A DNA stretch of 64,000 bases. Origin: Thalassobacillus_A hwangdonensis (lineage in GTDB: Bacteria; Bacillota; Bacilli; Bacillales; Halobacillaceae). The stretch spans positions 1 through 64,000 of the forward strand of contig NZ_JBHTKL010000002.1 of NCBI RefSeq assembly GCF_042675915.1. The letters run 5' to 3'. Below, in pieces: positions 25,670-33,225 of this stretch; position 1 is the first letter of the stretch; each line of letters opens with the position of its first letter. The position numbers and the translations under genes are program-made. The notes beneath the pieces were generated by a model. It did no database searches. It was given only the letters and a program-made list of their open reading frames with translations, and had not been told where the DNA came from.

Positions 25670-26095
25670 ATGGCTTCAGAAGAGAATAAGCGGCCTCGGA
25701 CGAGAAGCATGTTTGATGATTTGTTTGAACTGCAGCCGAATCGTTCCTTGATGGATACGATGAACGATTTTTTCCAAAATACGATGTCTAAAAGCATTCC
25801 TGTTCAGGTGAAGGAATCGAACGACAGCTATAACCTGAGCGTCCAGCTGCCGGGTGTTGCCAAAGAAGATATTGATTTGGAGATGCGGGGGGAATACTTG
25901 CATATCACTGTTGATCGGCAGCAATCGATTACAGATACGAAGGCAGGATATAGCAGTAAGAAAGATATGTACCTGGAACGCAGGATTCGTATCCCGTCGG
26001 ATGCCATGCGTCAGCACATGACGGCACGCTATGACAACGGGCTGCTGTCCATCAGTTTTCCGAAGGTGAAAGGGAAGAAAATCGATATCGATTGA
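25670..26095 (+). CDS. Hsp20/alpha-crystallin small heat-shock protein
   Basis: This 141-residue ATP-independent chaperone has a variable N-terminal arm (MFDDLFELQPNRSLMDTMNDFF), a crystallin domain (IPVQVKESNDSYNLSVQLPGVAKEDIDLEM and onward) and the conserved GLLSISFPK strand. The C-terminal I-x-I element is reduced to KKIDID. The start is ATG 25670, 11-14 bases after AGAGGAGG; the earlier ATG at 25646 lies before that site. It is a single gene with a strong terminator. Confidence 0.9.
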   Translation: MASEENKRPRTRSMFDDLFELQPNRSLMDTMNDFFQNTMSKSIPVQVKESNDSYNLSVQLPGVAKEDIDLEMRGEYLHITVDRQQSITDTKAGYSSKKDMYLERRIRIPSDAMRQHMTARYDNGLLSISFPKVKGKKIDID

Positions 26096-26137
26096 AAAAA
26101 CCCCCTTATCTGCGCTGGCAGGTAAGGGGGAATGCTT
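26096..26137. terminator. Bidirectional terminator between Hsp20 and an unknown gene
   Basis: The arms CCCCCTTA and TAAGGGGG, with inner pairing and A-/T-rich flanks, serve both convergent genes. Confidence 0.8.
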
Positions 26138-26890
26138 TTAATAAAGGCGATCTAGTTCACTCTCTTCAATGGAAGGCATATAATCGAGCAACGTGTCGCT
26201 GCCCATCGAATACCCGTGGCCATTTACGGAATGCTTCGGGAAGGTTACCGTTCCATCTTGCTTGTAGAGTGTGTATCTTAGTTGAAAAGTGGGATTTTGG
26301 AACATGGAACCAAAAGAGAAAATAGAATGCTGATCCGCTTGGCTTTCAGCAGTTGCCTTCATCAGGTGACTCCATTGTTTTGGAACAGGGCGTGTACCAT
26401 AGGTAGCATCAAATGTTACGTCTGTACTCATTTGAATTGCAGGGGAATAATTTTCTACTCCCATGGAAATGTGATAGCCTCGCCTTCTCAAGGCATACAT
26501 CTTCATTGAGGCTGCCTGATCATCAGGGTGAAAGTTCCAGATAATGTGATAGGTGGAAGGATCACTTGGGTCAAGCTTCCAAATCATCGGTTCACCGATT
26601 GTATCGATTCTTACTAATTTCCATTTGTTATGTTTCCATTCCCACAGGCTATAGCCGTAATCTCCAGCTCCAGAAATATGAGGGGCAAATACATAACCAT
26701 CCTCTACGAATCTGATATCCTGAATGGTTTCTGCATCTGCTTCTGCAAAGGTTTCATTGACCTGATTCAAAACCTCTTGTTCTTTCAAGAATGGTCCTGG
26801 TTCAGCCAGGTAGAACCAGTAGATTAGGAATATCGTTACAATAACTAAGATGATCCCAGTAGTCATTAATTTCTTTGCTCGGCTCATCAT
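26138..26890 (-). CDS. Membrane-anchored protein of unknown function
   Basis: This ~250-residue protein has one N-terminal membrane helix (about 10-28) and a ~220-residue outer domain rich in aromatic residues and beta strands (EWKHNKWKLVRIDTIGEP; STYHIIWNFHPDD). I do not recognise the domain. It overlaps the preceding gene on the same strand by 4 bases (ATGA at 26887-26890), so the two form a coupled pair. AAGGAGGG precedes the double ATG. It probably works outside the membrane together with its partner. Confidence 0.7.
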   Translation of the reverse strand: MMSRAKKLMTTGIILVIVTIFLIYWFYLAEPGPFLKEQEVLNQVNETFAEADAETIQDIRFVEDGYVFAPHISGAGDYGYSLWEWKHNKWKLVRIDTIGEPMIWKLDPSDPSTYHIIWNFHPDDQAASMKMYALRRRGYHISMGVENYSPAIQMSTDVTFDATYGTRPVPKQWSHLMKATAESQADQHSIFSFGSMFQNPTFQLRYTLYKQDGTVTFPKHSVNGHGYSMGSDTLLDYMPSIEESELDRLY

Positions 26891-27609
26891 GCTCCCTCCT
26901 TAAGGAAGGTTTGCTCGGAGCGGAAATAGATTTGTCCCTCGCCGGTACGTATCAGTAACCCTTTCCCATCGTTTTCAACATAAATGAGCGGATTGATGCC
27001 GCTTCCCCATCTTGTGTCGATCCCTTCCACCATATAAGGGAACCGTTCATCCACTTTTTCTGTTCCGACCGTATCGTATGTATCCCTGTACCATTGTTCA
27101 CTATGAATCTGACTTGTTTTCATGGTGTCCAATTGCTCCATTAATCGTTCAGCATCCAGCCTGCGCTCATTCGCCGAAGGGTGCGTTGCGATGATTTCTG
27201 CGCCTTTCACTTCCGCTATGTATGTTGAAGGTTCATGTGCTGGATAAAACCAATTATGTACGGTCGGAGTGAGGAAGATAGTTAGTAAAAAAACGAAATT
27301 GATTACAAAACCAGTCCATGCATAAGGGCGATAGGTAGACCAGCCTGTTCCTCGCCGTTTCAAGATCCACATCAGAATCCATACACCTAATGGAAGCACT
27401 GGAATCCGGAGCATCGTGTTCTCTGTCTGATAGTTGAAAGTGAAGCAGAACAATCCGATGATTCCTGCAACGAGCACTTTCCAGAACTTAGGCGGTGCAT
27501 CCTGCTTCTTATAAATGATCAGGATACCTGCAAATAGAAGTATCCATCCAATGGAAGCCATCAGTAGTGCTGGCATATTCACGGGTAGAAGATTGAATTC
27601 GAAGTTCAT
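26887..27609 (-). CDS. Polytopic membrane protein of unknown function
   Basis: This 240-residue protein has four predicted membrane helices in its first ~130 residues, then an outer C-terminal domain (about 135-240) with HPSANERRLDAERLMEQLD and a beta-rich end. I do not recognise the family. AAGGAGG sits 6 bases before ATG 27609. It is the first gene of a coupled two-gene unit with the membrane-anchored protein that follows. Confidence 0.7.
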   Translation of the reverse strand: MNFEFNLLPVNMPALLMASIGWILLFAGILIIYKKQDAPPKFWKVLVAGIIGLFCFTFNYQTENTMLRIPVLPLGVWILMWILKRRGTGWSTYRPYAWTGFVINFVFLLTIFLTPTVHNWFYPAHEPSTYIAEVKGAEIIATHPSANERRLDAERLMEQLDTMKTSQIHSEQWYRDTYDTVGTEKVDERFPYMVEGIDTRWGSGINPLIYVENDGKGLLIRTGEGQIYFRSEQTFLKEGA

Positions 27610-27754
27610 GAAGTTCCTCCTTTCAAAAGGTAAAACATTCCTAAACTAGTATATCATTTCAAGTAACCTGTTGATGCGCATTTCCGGAATCTAACAATCT
27701 CCGATAGCACTCTGGCTGCTTTTGTTTTACAATTTACTTAACTACTAGCAGAGC

Positions 27755-28456
27755 GTGGTGTTTGGTTTGTTCAACATTCTATTGATCGAAGACGATACGA
27801 GTCTTTTTACTGAAATTGAAAGCAGGTTAAGGCAGTGGTCCTATGACGTGCATGGCATCAATGATTTCAGCAAGGTGATGGAAAGGTTTACGGAAATAAA
27901 GCCGGACCTTGTCCTCATCGATATCCAGCTGCCAATGTATGATGGTTTTCACTGGTGCAGGATGATCCGAGCGCATTCCAATGTGCCGATACTCTTTCTA
28001 TCATCGAGGGATCACCCCACGGATATGGTCATGTCGATGCAGCTTGGAGCAGATGATTTCATCCAGAAGCCGTTCAACTTCGATGTTCTGATAGCAAAAA
28101 TTCAAGCCGTGCTTCGAAGAGTGTACAACTATAGCAGTGAGCAGACGAATTTGAAGACATGGAACAAGGCAACCATTGACTATGAAAAGAATTCGGTTTC
28201 CAACTCAGTTGGAACTGTCGAGCTGACGAAGAATGAAATCTACATATTGAAAGCATTGATTGAACATAAGAATAGGATTGTCAGCAGAGAAAGCTTGATG
28301 CAGAGCTTGTGGAACGACGAGCGGTTCATTAGTGATAATACATTGACGGTCAACGTCAATCGCTTGCGGAAGCGGTTGGGAGAAATCGGTCTTGGTGATC
28401 GAATCGAAACGAAGGTAGGGCAAGGGTATATTGCAATAGAAGAGGAAAACCGATGA
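27755..28456 (+). CDS. bceR: BceR-type response regulator
   Basis: This ~229-233-residue OmpR-family regulator has a receiver domain with the phosphoacceptor Asp in LVLIDIQLP and the conserved Lys in FIQKPFNFD, then a winged-helix domain (LTKNEIYILKALIE to TVNVNRLRKRL). The LIEDD start, the RDHPTDMVMSMQLGADDF block and the neighbours identify the BceR group, which responds to peptide antibiotics such as bacitracin. The start is uncertain: GTG 27755 is the longest, but TTG 27767 gives an N-terminus like B. subtilis BceR. No strong ribosome binding site is visible. It overlaps bceS by 4 bases. Confidence 0.87.
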   Translation: MVFGLFNILLIEDDTSLFTEIESRLRQWSYDVHGINDFSKVMERFTEIKPDLVLIDIQLPMYDGFHWCRMIRAHSNVPILFLSSRDHPTDMVMSMQLGADDFIQKPFNFDVLIAKIQAVLRRVYNYSSEQTNLKTWNKATIDYEKNSVSNSVGTVELTKNEIYILKALIEHKNRIVSRESLMQSLWNDERFISDNTLTVNVNRLRKRLGEIGLGDRIETKVGQGYIAIEEENR

Positions 28457-29457
28457 TCCGTGAATACATAAGGGAACGATTGAGCTGGATCAGCCTGGTG
28501 ATCGGAATCCATGGACTGTTTCTCTTTGTTGGTTATTTGGATTCATCCATTCCATTTCAATCGATGGGGTATGTAGTGTTTCTGTCGAGTATCCTTTTTG
28601 TCGTCTTCCTCGTCACACGTTACTATAAAGAAACGAAATTTTATAAGCAGCTGAATGAACGCATCAATGATCTCGATGCTACAAGTGTACTTCAAGGAGA
28701 CCTGCCATTTGAAAAAATGACCGCTGAAACGCTCACAGACCACATGGACGTGTGGAAGCGTGAGATCACTGCCAATAACATAAAGGTGGAGCAGGAAAAA
28801 GAAGAAATGCTCGCGTGGATTCATGAAGTGAAAACACCTTTGACAGCTATCCATCTGATGATCGATCGGGTGGAGGATCAGGATTTGAAACGGCAATTGA
28901 CCTACGAATGGCTTCGCATCCACTTTCTACTTGATCAGCAGCTGCACCAGAAGCGGATCGGTGTGATTGAAAATGATCTGTATATCGAGCCGGTGGATTT
29001 GAAAGAAGTCGTTTTCGGTGAAATACGCACGTTGCAGTCGTGGTGTATTCAGAAAGGAATCGGTTTTGATATCGATCTTCAAGTGAAAGAAGTGCTCAGC
29101 GATTCCAAATGGCTGGCTTTCATTATCCGTCAGCTGTTGAGTAATGCGGTGAAGTACAGCTCGGATGGGGATATTACCGTTAGCTCCTATGAAATCAGCG
29201 GAGAAAAAGTGATGAAGATAGAAGATCATGGAGTGGGGATTGACGCTAAAGACCTCCCACGAATTTTTGAAAAAGGGTTCACATCCACTGCGCGTAAGGA
29301 AGCAGCGAATGCCACGGGGATGGGGTTGTATCTCACACAGAAAGCAGCCAAGCCATTGTTGATTTCAATTGATGTGGACTCAACGGTCGGAAGTGGAACG
29401 ATCGTTACGCTGACCTTCCCGAAACGGAATGATTTCGTCGATGTGATAGGCATGTGA
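28453..29457 (+). CDS. bceS: BceS-type intramembrane-sensing histidine kinase
   Basis: This 334-residue kinase has two closely spaced membrane helices (about 13-29 and 38-54) with almost no outer loop, the hallmark of intramembrane-sensing kinases. A HAMP-like linker is followed by a DHp domain with H124 in WIHEVKTPL and an ATPase domain (NAVKYSS, DHGVGI, GMGLYL). These kinases sense flux through the BceAB transporter and not the antibiotic itself. The start overlaps bceR by ATGA. Its last codons overlap a BceR-like operator. Confidence 0.9.
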   Translation: MIREYIRERLSWISLVIGIHGLFLFVGYLDSSIPFQSMGYVVFLSSILFVVFLVTRYYKETKFYKQLNERINDLDATSVLQGDLPFEKMTAETLTDHMDVWKREITANNIKVEQEKEEMLAWIHEVKTPLTAIHLMIDRVEDQDLKRQLTYEWLRIHFLLDQQLHQKRIGVIENDLYIEPVDLKEVVFGEIRTLQSWCIQKGIGFDIDLQVKEVLSDSKWLAFIIRQLLSNAVKYSSDGDITVSSYEISGEKVMKIEDHGVGIDAKDLPRIFEKGFTSTARKEAANATGMGLYLTQKAAKPLLISIDVDSTVGSGTIVTLTFPKRNDFVDVIGM

Positions 29458-29474
29458 CAAAAATGTCACATGCC
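29449..29474 (+). promoter_or_regulatory. BceR-type operator upstream of bceAB
   Basis: TGACA-AAAA-TGTCA (29455-29468) lies inside a perfect 10-bp inverted repeat (GGCATGTGAC paired with GTCACATGCC). It matches the published BceR-family consensus TNACA-N4-TGTAA closely. A TATAAT at 29523-29528 without a good -35 box follows, as expected for an activator-dependent promoter of the transporter genes. Confidence 0.75.
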
Positions 29475-29561
29475 TTATCTGTTTTGTTAGGTGAATCGAA
29501 GGAAAAGATTCGTTCAGCTTTTTATAATGAATCTATCATCAACAATGGGGAGTGCGAATGC

Positions 29562-30323
29562 ATGAGTATTTTACACGCAGAAAAAATCAGAAAAAGCTAC
29601 GGAAACAAGTTCAATCGTCAGGAAGTACTGAAGGGAATTGATTTAAAGATAGAGGAAGGTGAATTCGTCGGCATCATGGGTGCTTCCGGTTCAGGAAAGA
29701 CGACGTTGCTGAATGTCCTTTCTTCCATCGATAAAGTGAGCGGAGGCTCCATCCACATCGAGTCGAACGAAATGACCGCGATGAAAGAGAAGAAGCTTGC
29801 CGAATTCAGGAAACGTCATCTTGGCTTCATCTTCCAGGATTACAACCTGCTGGATACATTGACAGTAAAAGAGAATGTGCTGTTGCCATTATCGATTACG
29901 AAAACACCAAAGAACGAAGCAATGCAACGGTTTGATGAACTTGCGGAAGAACTGGGCATCCACGAAGTAAAGGATAAATATCCGAATGAAATTTCCGGAG
30001 GGCAGAAGCAAAGGACCTCAGCTGCAAGAGCCTTCATCCATGAGCCAAGCATCATTTTTGCAGATGAACCTACAGGCGCACTTGATTCGAAGTCAGCATC
30101 TGACCTTTTGAATAAATTGAGTGAAATGAATGCAAAGCGGAAGGCGACGATCGTAATGGTCACACACGATCCAGCCGCAGCAAGCTATTGCAGCCGAGTA
30201 GTGTTCATCAAGGATGGCCGGATTTATTCCCAACTGATGAAAGGGGATCAGTCCAGACAGTCGTTGTTCAAGGACATCATCAAAACACAAGGAGTACTTG
30301 GAGGCGTACAGGATGAGCATTAA
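29562..30323 (+). CDS. bceA: BceA-type ABC transporter ATP-binding protein
   Basis: This 253-residue ATPase has Walker A GASGSGKTT, Q-loop FQDYNLL, signature ISGGQKQRTSAAR, Walker B IIFADEPTG and the switch histidine in VMVTHDP. It belongs to the MacB/peptide-7-exporter class and pairs with the BceB permease for resistance to cell-wall-active peptide antibiotics. The start is ATG 29562, giving the same length as B. subtilis BceA and lying after its promoter; longer frames would begin inside bceS. It overlaps bceB by 11 bases. Confidence 0.92.
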   Translation: MSILHAEKIRKSYGNKFNRQEVLKGIDLKIEEGEFVGIMGASGSGKTTLLNVLSSIDKVSGGSIHIESNEMTAMKEKKLAEFRKRHLGFIFQDYNLLDTLTVKENVLLPLSITKTPKNEAMQRFDELAEELGIHEVKDKYPNEISGGQKQRTSAARAFIHEPSIIFADEPTGALDSKSASDLLNKLSEMNAKRKATIVMVTHDPAAASYCSRVVFIKDGRIYSQLMKGDQSRQSLFKDIIKTQGVLGGVQDEH

Positions 30324-32256
30324 TTACTTGATTCTCCAAAACTTGAAAAAGAATCTCCAGAATTATTTCTTGTATATTTTCGCATTGATGTTCAGTGTCG
30401 CTTTATATTTTTCATTTGTAACGTTGCAATATGATCCATCGATGGACGGGACGAAAGGAACGATCAAGGGAGGAGCTGCCGTAGGTACCGCATCCATCCT
30501 TCTTGTTGCGATTGTTGCCATTTTTCTGCTCTATGCCAACACGATTTTCATTAAACGGCGCAGTAAGGAAATTGGATTGTTTCAATTGATCGGTTTGAAA
30601 AAAGGCGAGATTTTTCGCATTCTCAGTGTGGAAAACCTTATCTTATACTTTTCCTCGATGGCAGCTGGGATTTTCCTTGGTTTCGCATCATCCAAGTTGA
30701 TTCTGATGATCCTGTTCAACATCACGAAGGTGGATACCGCAGCAACGCTGAGATTTTCGGAAAAAGCTTTGGTCCAAACCTTGCTGGTGTTCGGAGGAAT
30801 CTACCTTCTGATCATGGCGATGAACTATCTATTCATTAAGCGCCAGACAATCCTCTCCTTGTTCCGTGTAACTTCCTCGACGGAAAGCGCGAAACGGAGA
30901 AGACCGGTACTGGAAGTGGTGTTTGGAATCATCGGTATCAGTATGATTGCTTTAGGGTATTACCTTTCATCAAAGCTGTTCGGCGGCGACTTTACGACGA
31001 TGAATCAATTGTTCATGGTGATGGTCATCATCCTTGCTTCTACAATCATCGGTACGTACTTTTTCTATAAGGGTTCAGTCAGCTACCTATCCAACCTGAT
31101 TCGGAAGAACAAGGGTGGGTACATGAACATTCAGGATGTGATGTCTCTTTCATCGATCATGTTCCGGATGAAGTCGAATTCCTTGCTACTTACAGTGATT
31201 ACGACTGTATCCGCTTTGGCAATCGCATTGTTGTCACTCAGCTATATTTCCTATTATTCGGCGGAAAAGCTGGCGTCGGATAGTGTTGCCGCAGATTTCT
31301 CCTTTACAGAAGAAGCAGATGCAGAGAAGTTCACTAGCGGGCTCAAGGAGCTTGAGATTGGATATGAACAGGAGAAAATTGATGTCGTCCAGGTGGCGGT
31401 TGATATCTCCCGAATATTGGATGGAAAGATCGATGGACTCACTGCTAATCTTGAAGAAACCTACATGCCTGTCATCAGTGATGCAGATGTAGAGGTAGAT
31501 GTGAGTAAGGAAGAACCGATCTTCACTGGATATAACGACCTTTTACAGAAGTTCATGCAGTTCAGGGATTCCGGTCCGGTTGTTTTTCATGGGAAGACCG
31601 AAGAACTTGAATTGCAGTATTCCGGCTTGGAAAAAGATCACCCGATATCGGGTTACTTCACTTCTGGAGGTGTTCCGGTCGCAATTGTCGATGACAGTAT
31701 CTTCGAGCGTCTGCAGGCAGACGCAGACCCTGAATTACAATATGAATCGTCGCTTCACATCGGAGTGCATTTGGATGATCAGGATAAAATGGAGAAAGCG
31801 AACAAGCTGTTTACGAGCCTGGATTTCGGCGAAACTGGAGCAAGTCAGTCATGGCTTGAAACAAGTGATCAGCAAAAAATGATGATGGGTCTGGTTATGT
31901 TCATCGTCGGATTCCTGGGCCTGACATTCCTCGTCACGTCGGGGTGTATCCTGTACTTCAAGCAAATGAACGAAAGTGAAAGCGAGCGACCAAGCTACAC
32001 GATATTGCGGAAGCTCGGCTTCACTCGGAAAGATTTAGTAAAGGGAATCCGGGTAAAGCAACTCTTCAACTTCGGAATTCCATTGGTAGTTGGACTGTTA
32101 CACAGCTATTTTGCGGTCAAATCAGGATGGTTCATGTTCGGAGCGGAACTATGGACGCCGATGCTGATCGTCATGGTGCTGTATGCAGGTCTGTATTCGA
32201 TCTTCGGATTTTTGTCAGTGTTGTATTACAAGAAAGTCATTCGTGAAGCACTGTAG
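30313..32256 (+). CDS. bceB: BceB-type ABC transporter permease
   Basis: This 647-residue permease has ten predicted membrane helices in a 4+4+2-like arrangement and a large outer domain (about residues 315-530) between helices 7 and 8, the feature that binds the target in this family. FtsX-like segments are visible at both ends. The start ATG 30313 overlaps the bceA stop region, matching the usual 646-residue length. With bceRS it forms the flux-sensing detoxification module. The bound antibiotic cannot be predicted from sequence. Confidence 0.92.
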   Translation: MSINYLILQNLKKNLQNYFLYIFALMFSVALYFSFVTLQYDPSMDGTKGTIKGGAAVGTASILLVAIVAIFLLYANTIFIKRRSKEIGLFQLIGLKKGEIFRILSVENLILYFSSMAAGIFLGFASSKLILMILFNITKVDTAATLRFSEKALVQTLLVFGGIYLLIMAMNYLFIKRQTILSLFRVTSSTESAKRRRPVLEVVFGIIGISMIALGYYLSSKLFGGDFTTMNQLFMVMVIILASTIIGTYFFYKGSVSYLSNLIRKNKGGYMNIQDVMSLSSIMFRMKSNSLLLTVITTVSALAIALLSLSYISYYSAEKLASDSVAADFSFTEEADAEKFTSGLKELEIGYEQEKIDVVQVAVDISRILDGKIDGLTANLEETYMPVISDADVEVDVSKEEPIFTGYNDLLQKFMQFRDSGPVVFHGKTEELELQYSGLEKDHPISGYFTSGGVPVAIVDDSIFERLQADADPELQYESSLHIGVHLDDQDKMEKANKLFTSLDFGETGASQSWLETSDQQKMMMGLVMFIVGFLGLTFLVTSGCILYFKQMNESESERPSYTILRKLGFTRKDLVKGIRVKQLFNFGIPLVVGLLHSYFAVKSGWFMFGAELWTPMLIVMVLYAGLYSIFGFLSVLYYKKVIREAL

Positions 32257-32264
32257 TGAGGGGG

Positions 32265-32293
32265 AAAACTTCGGCTTGATGCTGGAGTTTTTT
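32265..32293 (+). terminator. Terminator of bceAB
   Basis: An 11-bp stem (AAAACTTCGGC paired with GCTGGAGTTTT, with G-T pairs) with a 5-base loop is followed by TT. A T-rich stretch leads directly into repeat array B. Confidence 0.8.
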
Positions 32294-32296
32294 CTG

Positions 32297-32420
32297 TTTG
32301 TATAATAACTTCACTGATTTGTGTAATAAACGCTGTGATTTGTATAATAAGTCTGCCTTTTTGTTTAAGAAAGCATCGCATTCGTATAACAAGTTCTTCA
32401 ATTTGTTAAAAGCACTGGCG
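32297..32420 (+). repeat. Post-terminator 21-nt degenerate tandem array B
   Basis: Cores related to TTTGTATAATAA start at 32297, 32318, 32339, 32360, 32381 and 32402: five consecutive intervals of exactly 21 nt. The last 9 bases of each unit are unrelated between units. The core is close to that of array A (TTGTATAA), 31 kb away. Confidence 0.87.
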
Positions 32421-32432
32421 AGCGAGCTTTGT

Positions 32433-32438
32433 TATAAT
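32433..32438 (+). promoter_or_regulatory. Extended -10 element for the 56-residue gene
   Basis: TGTTATAAT (32430-32438) is a consensus extended -10 with no good -35, 35 bases before the small gene and directly after repeat array B. Confidence 0.55.
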
Positions 32439-32472
32439 GAGGAATAAAATCTTCACATCAAGGAGAACCTGT

Positions 32473-32643
32473 ATGAAACAGAAACTCAGCCTTATCTTCT
32501 TACTTTTGATTGCAGTAGTTCAGCTTGTCGGGCAGGCAGCGGATTTTCCGCAGGAAGGGATCGTCGTCTGGTCACTGACGATCATTTTTCTCGGGCTTGG
32601 CGCTTATTTTTCCAAATATCTGCCGGATAAAAAGAAAAAATGA
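32473..32643 (+). CDS. Small two-helix membrane protein (56 aa)
   Basis: From ATG 32473, behind AAGGAGAACC, this encodes 56 residues with two hydrophobic helices (about 5-20 and 28-45), a short outer loop (QAADFPQEG) and a basic C-terminus (KYLPDKKKK), so both ends should face the cytoplasm. I do not recognise a family. It stands alone between array B and the thrS leader. Confidence 0.65.
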   Translation: MKQKLSLIFLLLIAVVQLVGQAADFPQEGIVVWSLTIIFLGLGAYFSKYLPDKKKK

Positions 32644-32655
32644 CGCAAATGCCCA

Positions 32656-32684
32656 TTGACGAAAAAATGCCCCTGCTGTATATT
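32656..32684 (+). promoter_or_regulatory. Sigma-A promoter of thrS
   Basis: TTGACG (32656-32661) and TATATT (32679-32684) are separated by 17 bases and lie about 10 bases before the first T-box leader. Confidence 0.78.
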
Positions 32685-32700
32685 ATTAACAATTAACTAA

Positions 32701-32948
32701 AAAGCGTTGAAAAGGACACCGATCATTCAGTCCGGTCTGCCAGAGAGGGAAGTGAAGCTGGAATCTTCCTAGATGCAGGAGAATGATTGACCACCTTGGA
32801 GCTGTGCCGGGGAAATGAAGTAACCGGCATCGTACCCGCTACGTTACAGCGAGCAATGAGTCATCAGCTTAAACTGATGAGAAATTGGGTGGAACCGCGA
32901 GCAAGCACGTACTCGTCCCTTTACCAGGGATGGATACGTGCTTTTTTA
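32701..32948 (+). ncRNA. T-box leader 1 (threonine)
   Basis: The leader has Stem I with the AGAGAGGGAAGTGAAGCTGG region, threonine specifier ACC (32790-32792, repeated at 32793-32795), the T-box sequence TGGAACCGCG (32890-32899) and a terminator with arms AGCACGTA and TACGTGCT plus a T-run. Uncharged tRNA-Thr should stabilise the antiterminator and let transcription through. UGGA would pair with UCCA, the charged-end sequence of tRNA-Thr(GGT) whose discriminator is U. Confidence 0.94.
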
Positions 32949-32954
32949 TATATG

Positions 32955-33207
32955 AAAAAGCGTTGAAAAGGACACCGATCATTCAGTCCGGTCTGCCAGA
33001 GAGGGAAGTGAAGCTGGAATCTTCCTAGATGCAGGAGAATGATTGACCACCTTGGAGCTGTGCCGGGGAAATGAAGTAACCGGCACCGTACCCGCTACGT
33101 TACAGCGAGCAATAAGTCATCAGTGAAACTGGTGAGAATTCGGGTGGAACCACGGGTGTACACGTACTCGTCCCTTTCCTAGGGGCAGGTACGTGTATTT
33201 TTTATTT
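32955..33207 (+). ncRNA. T-box leader 2 (threonine), near-identical copy
   Basis: This is a second complete T-box placed 256 bases after the first. The first ~170 bases are almost identical to copy 1, whereas the antiterminator/terminator region differs more. The specifier is ACC (33046-33048), the T-box sequence is TGGAACCACG (33145-33154), and the terminator has arms ACACGTAC and GTACGTGT with T-runs. Both terminators must be passed for thrS to be made, so response to threonine starvation should be steeper than with one element. Confidence 0.94.
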
Positions 33208-33225
33208 AAAAAAGGAGGGCTTTAT

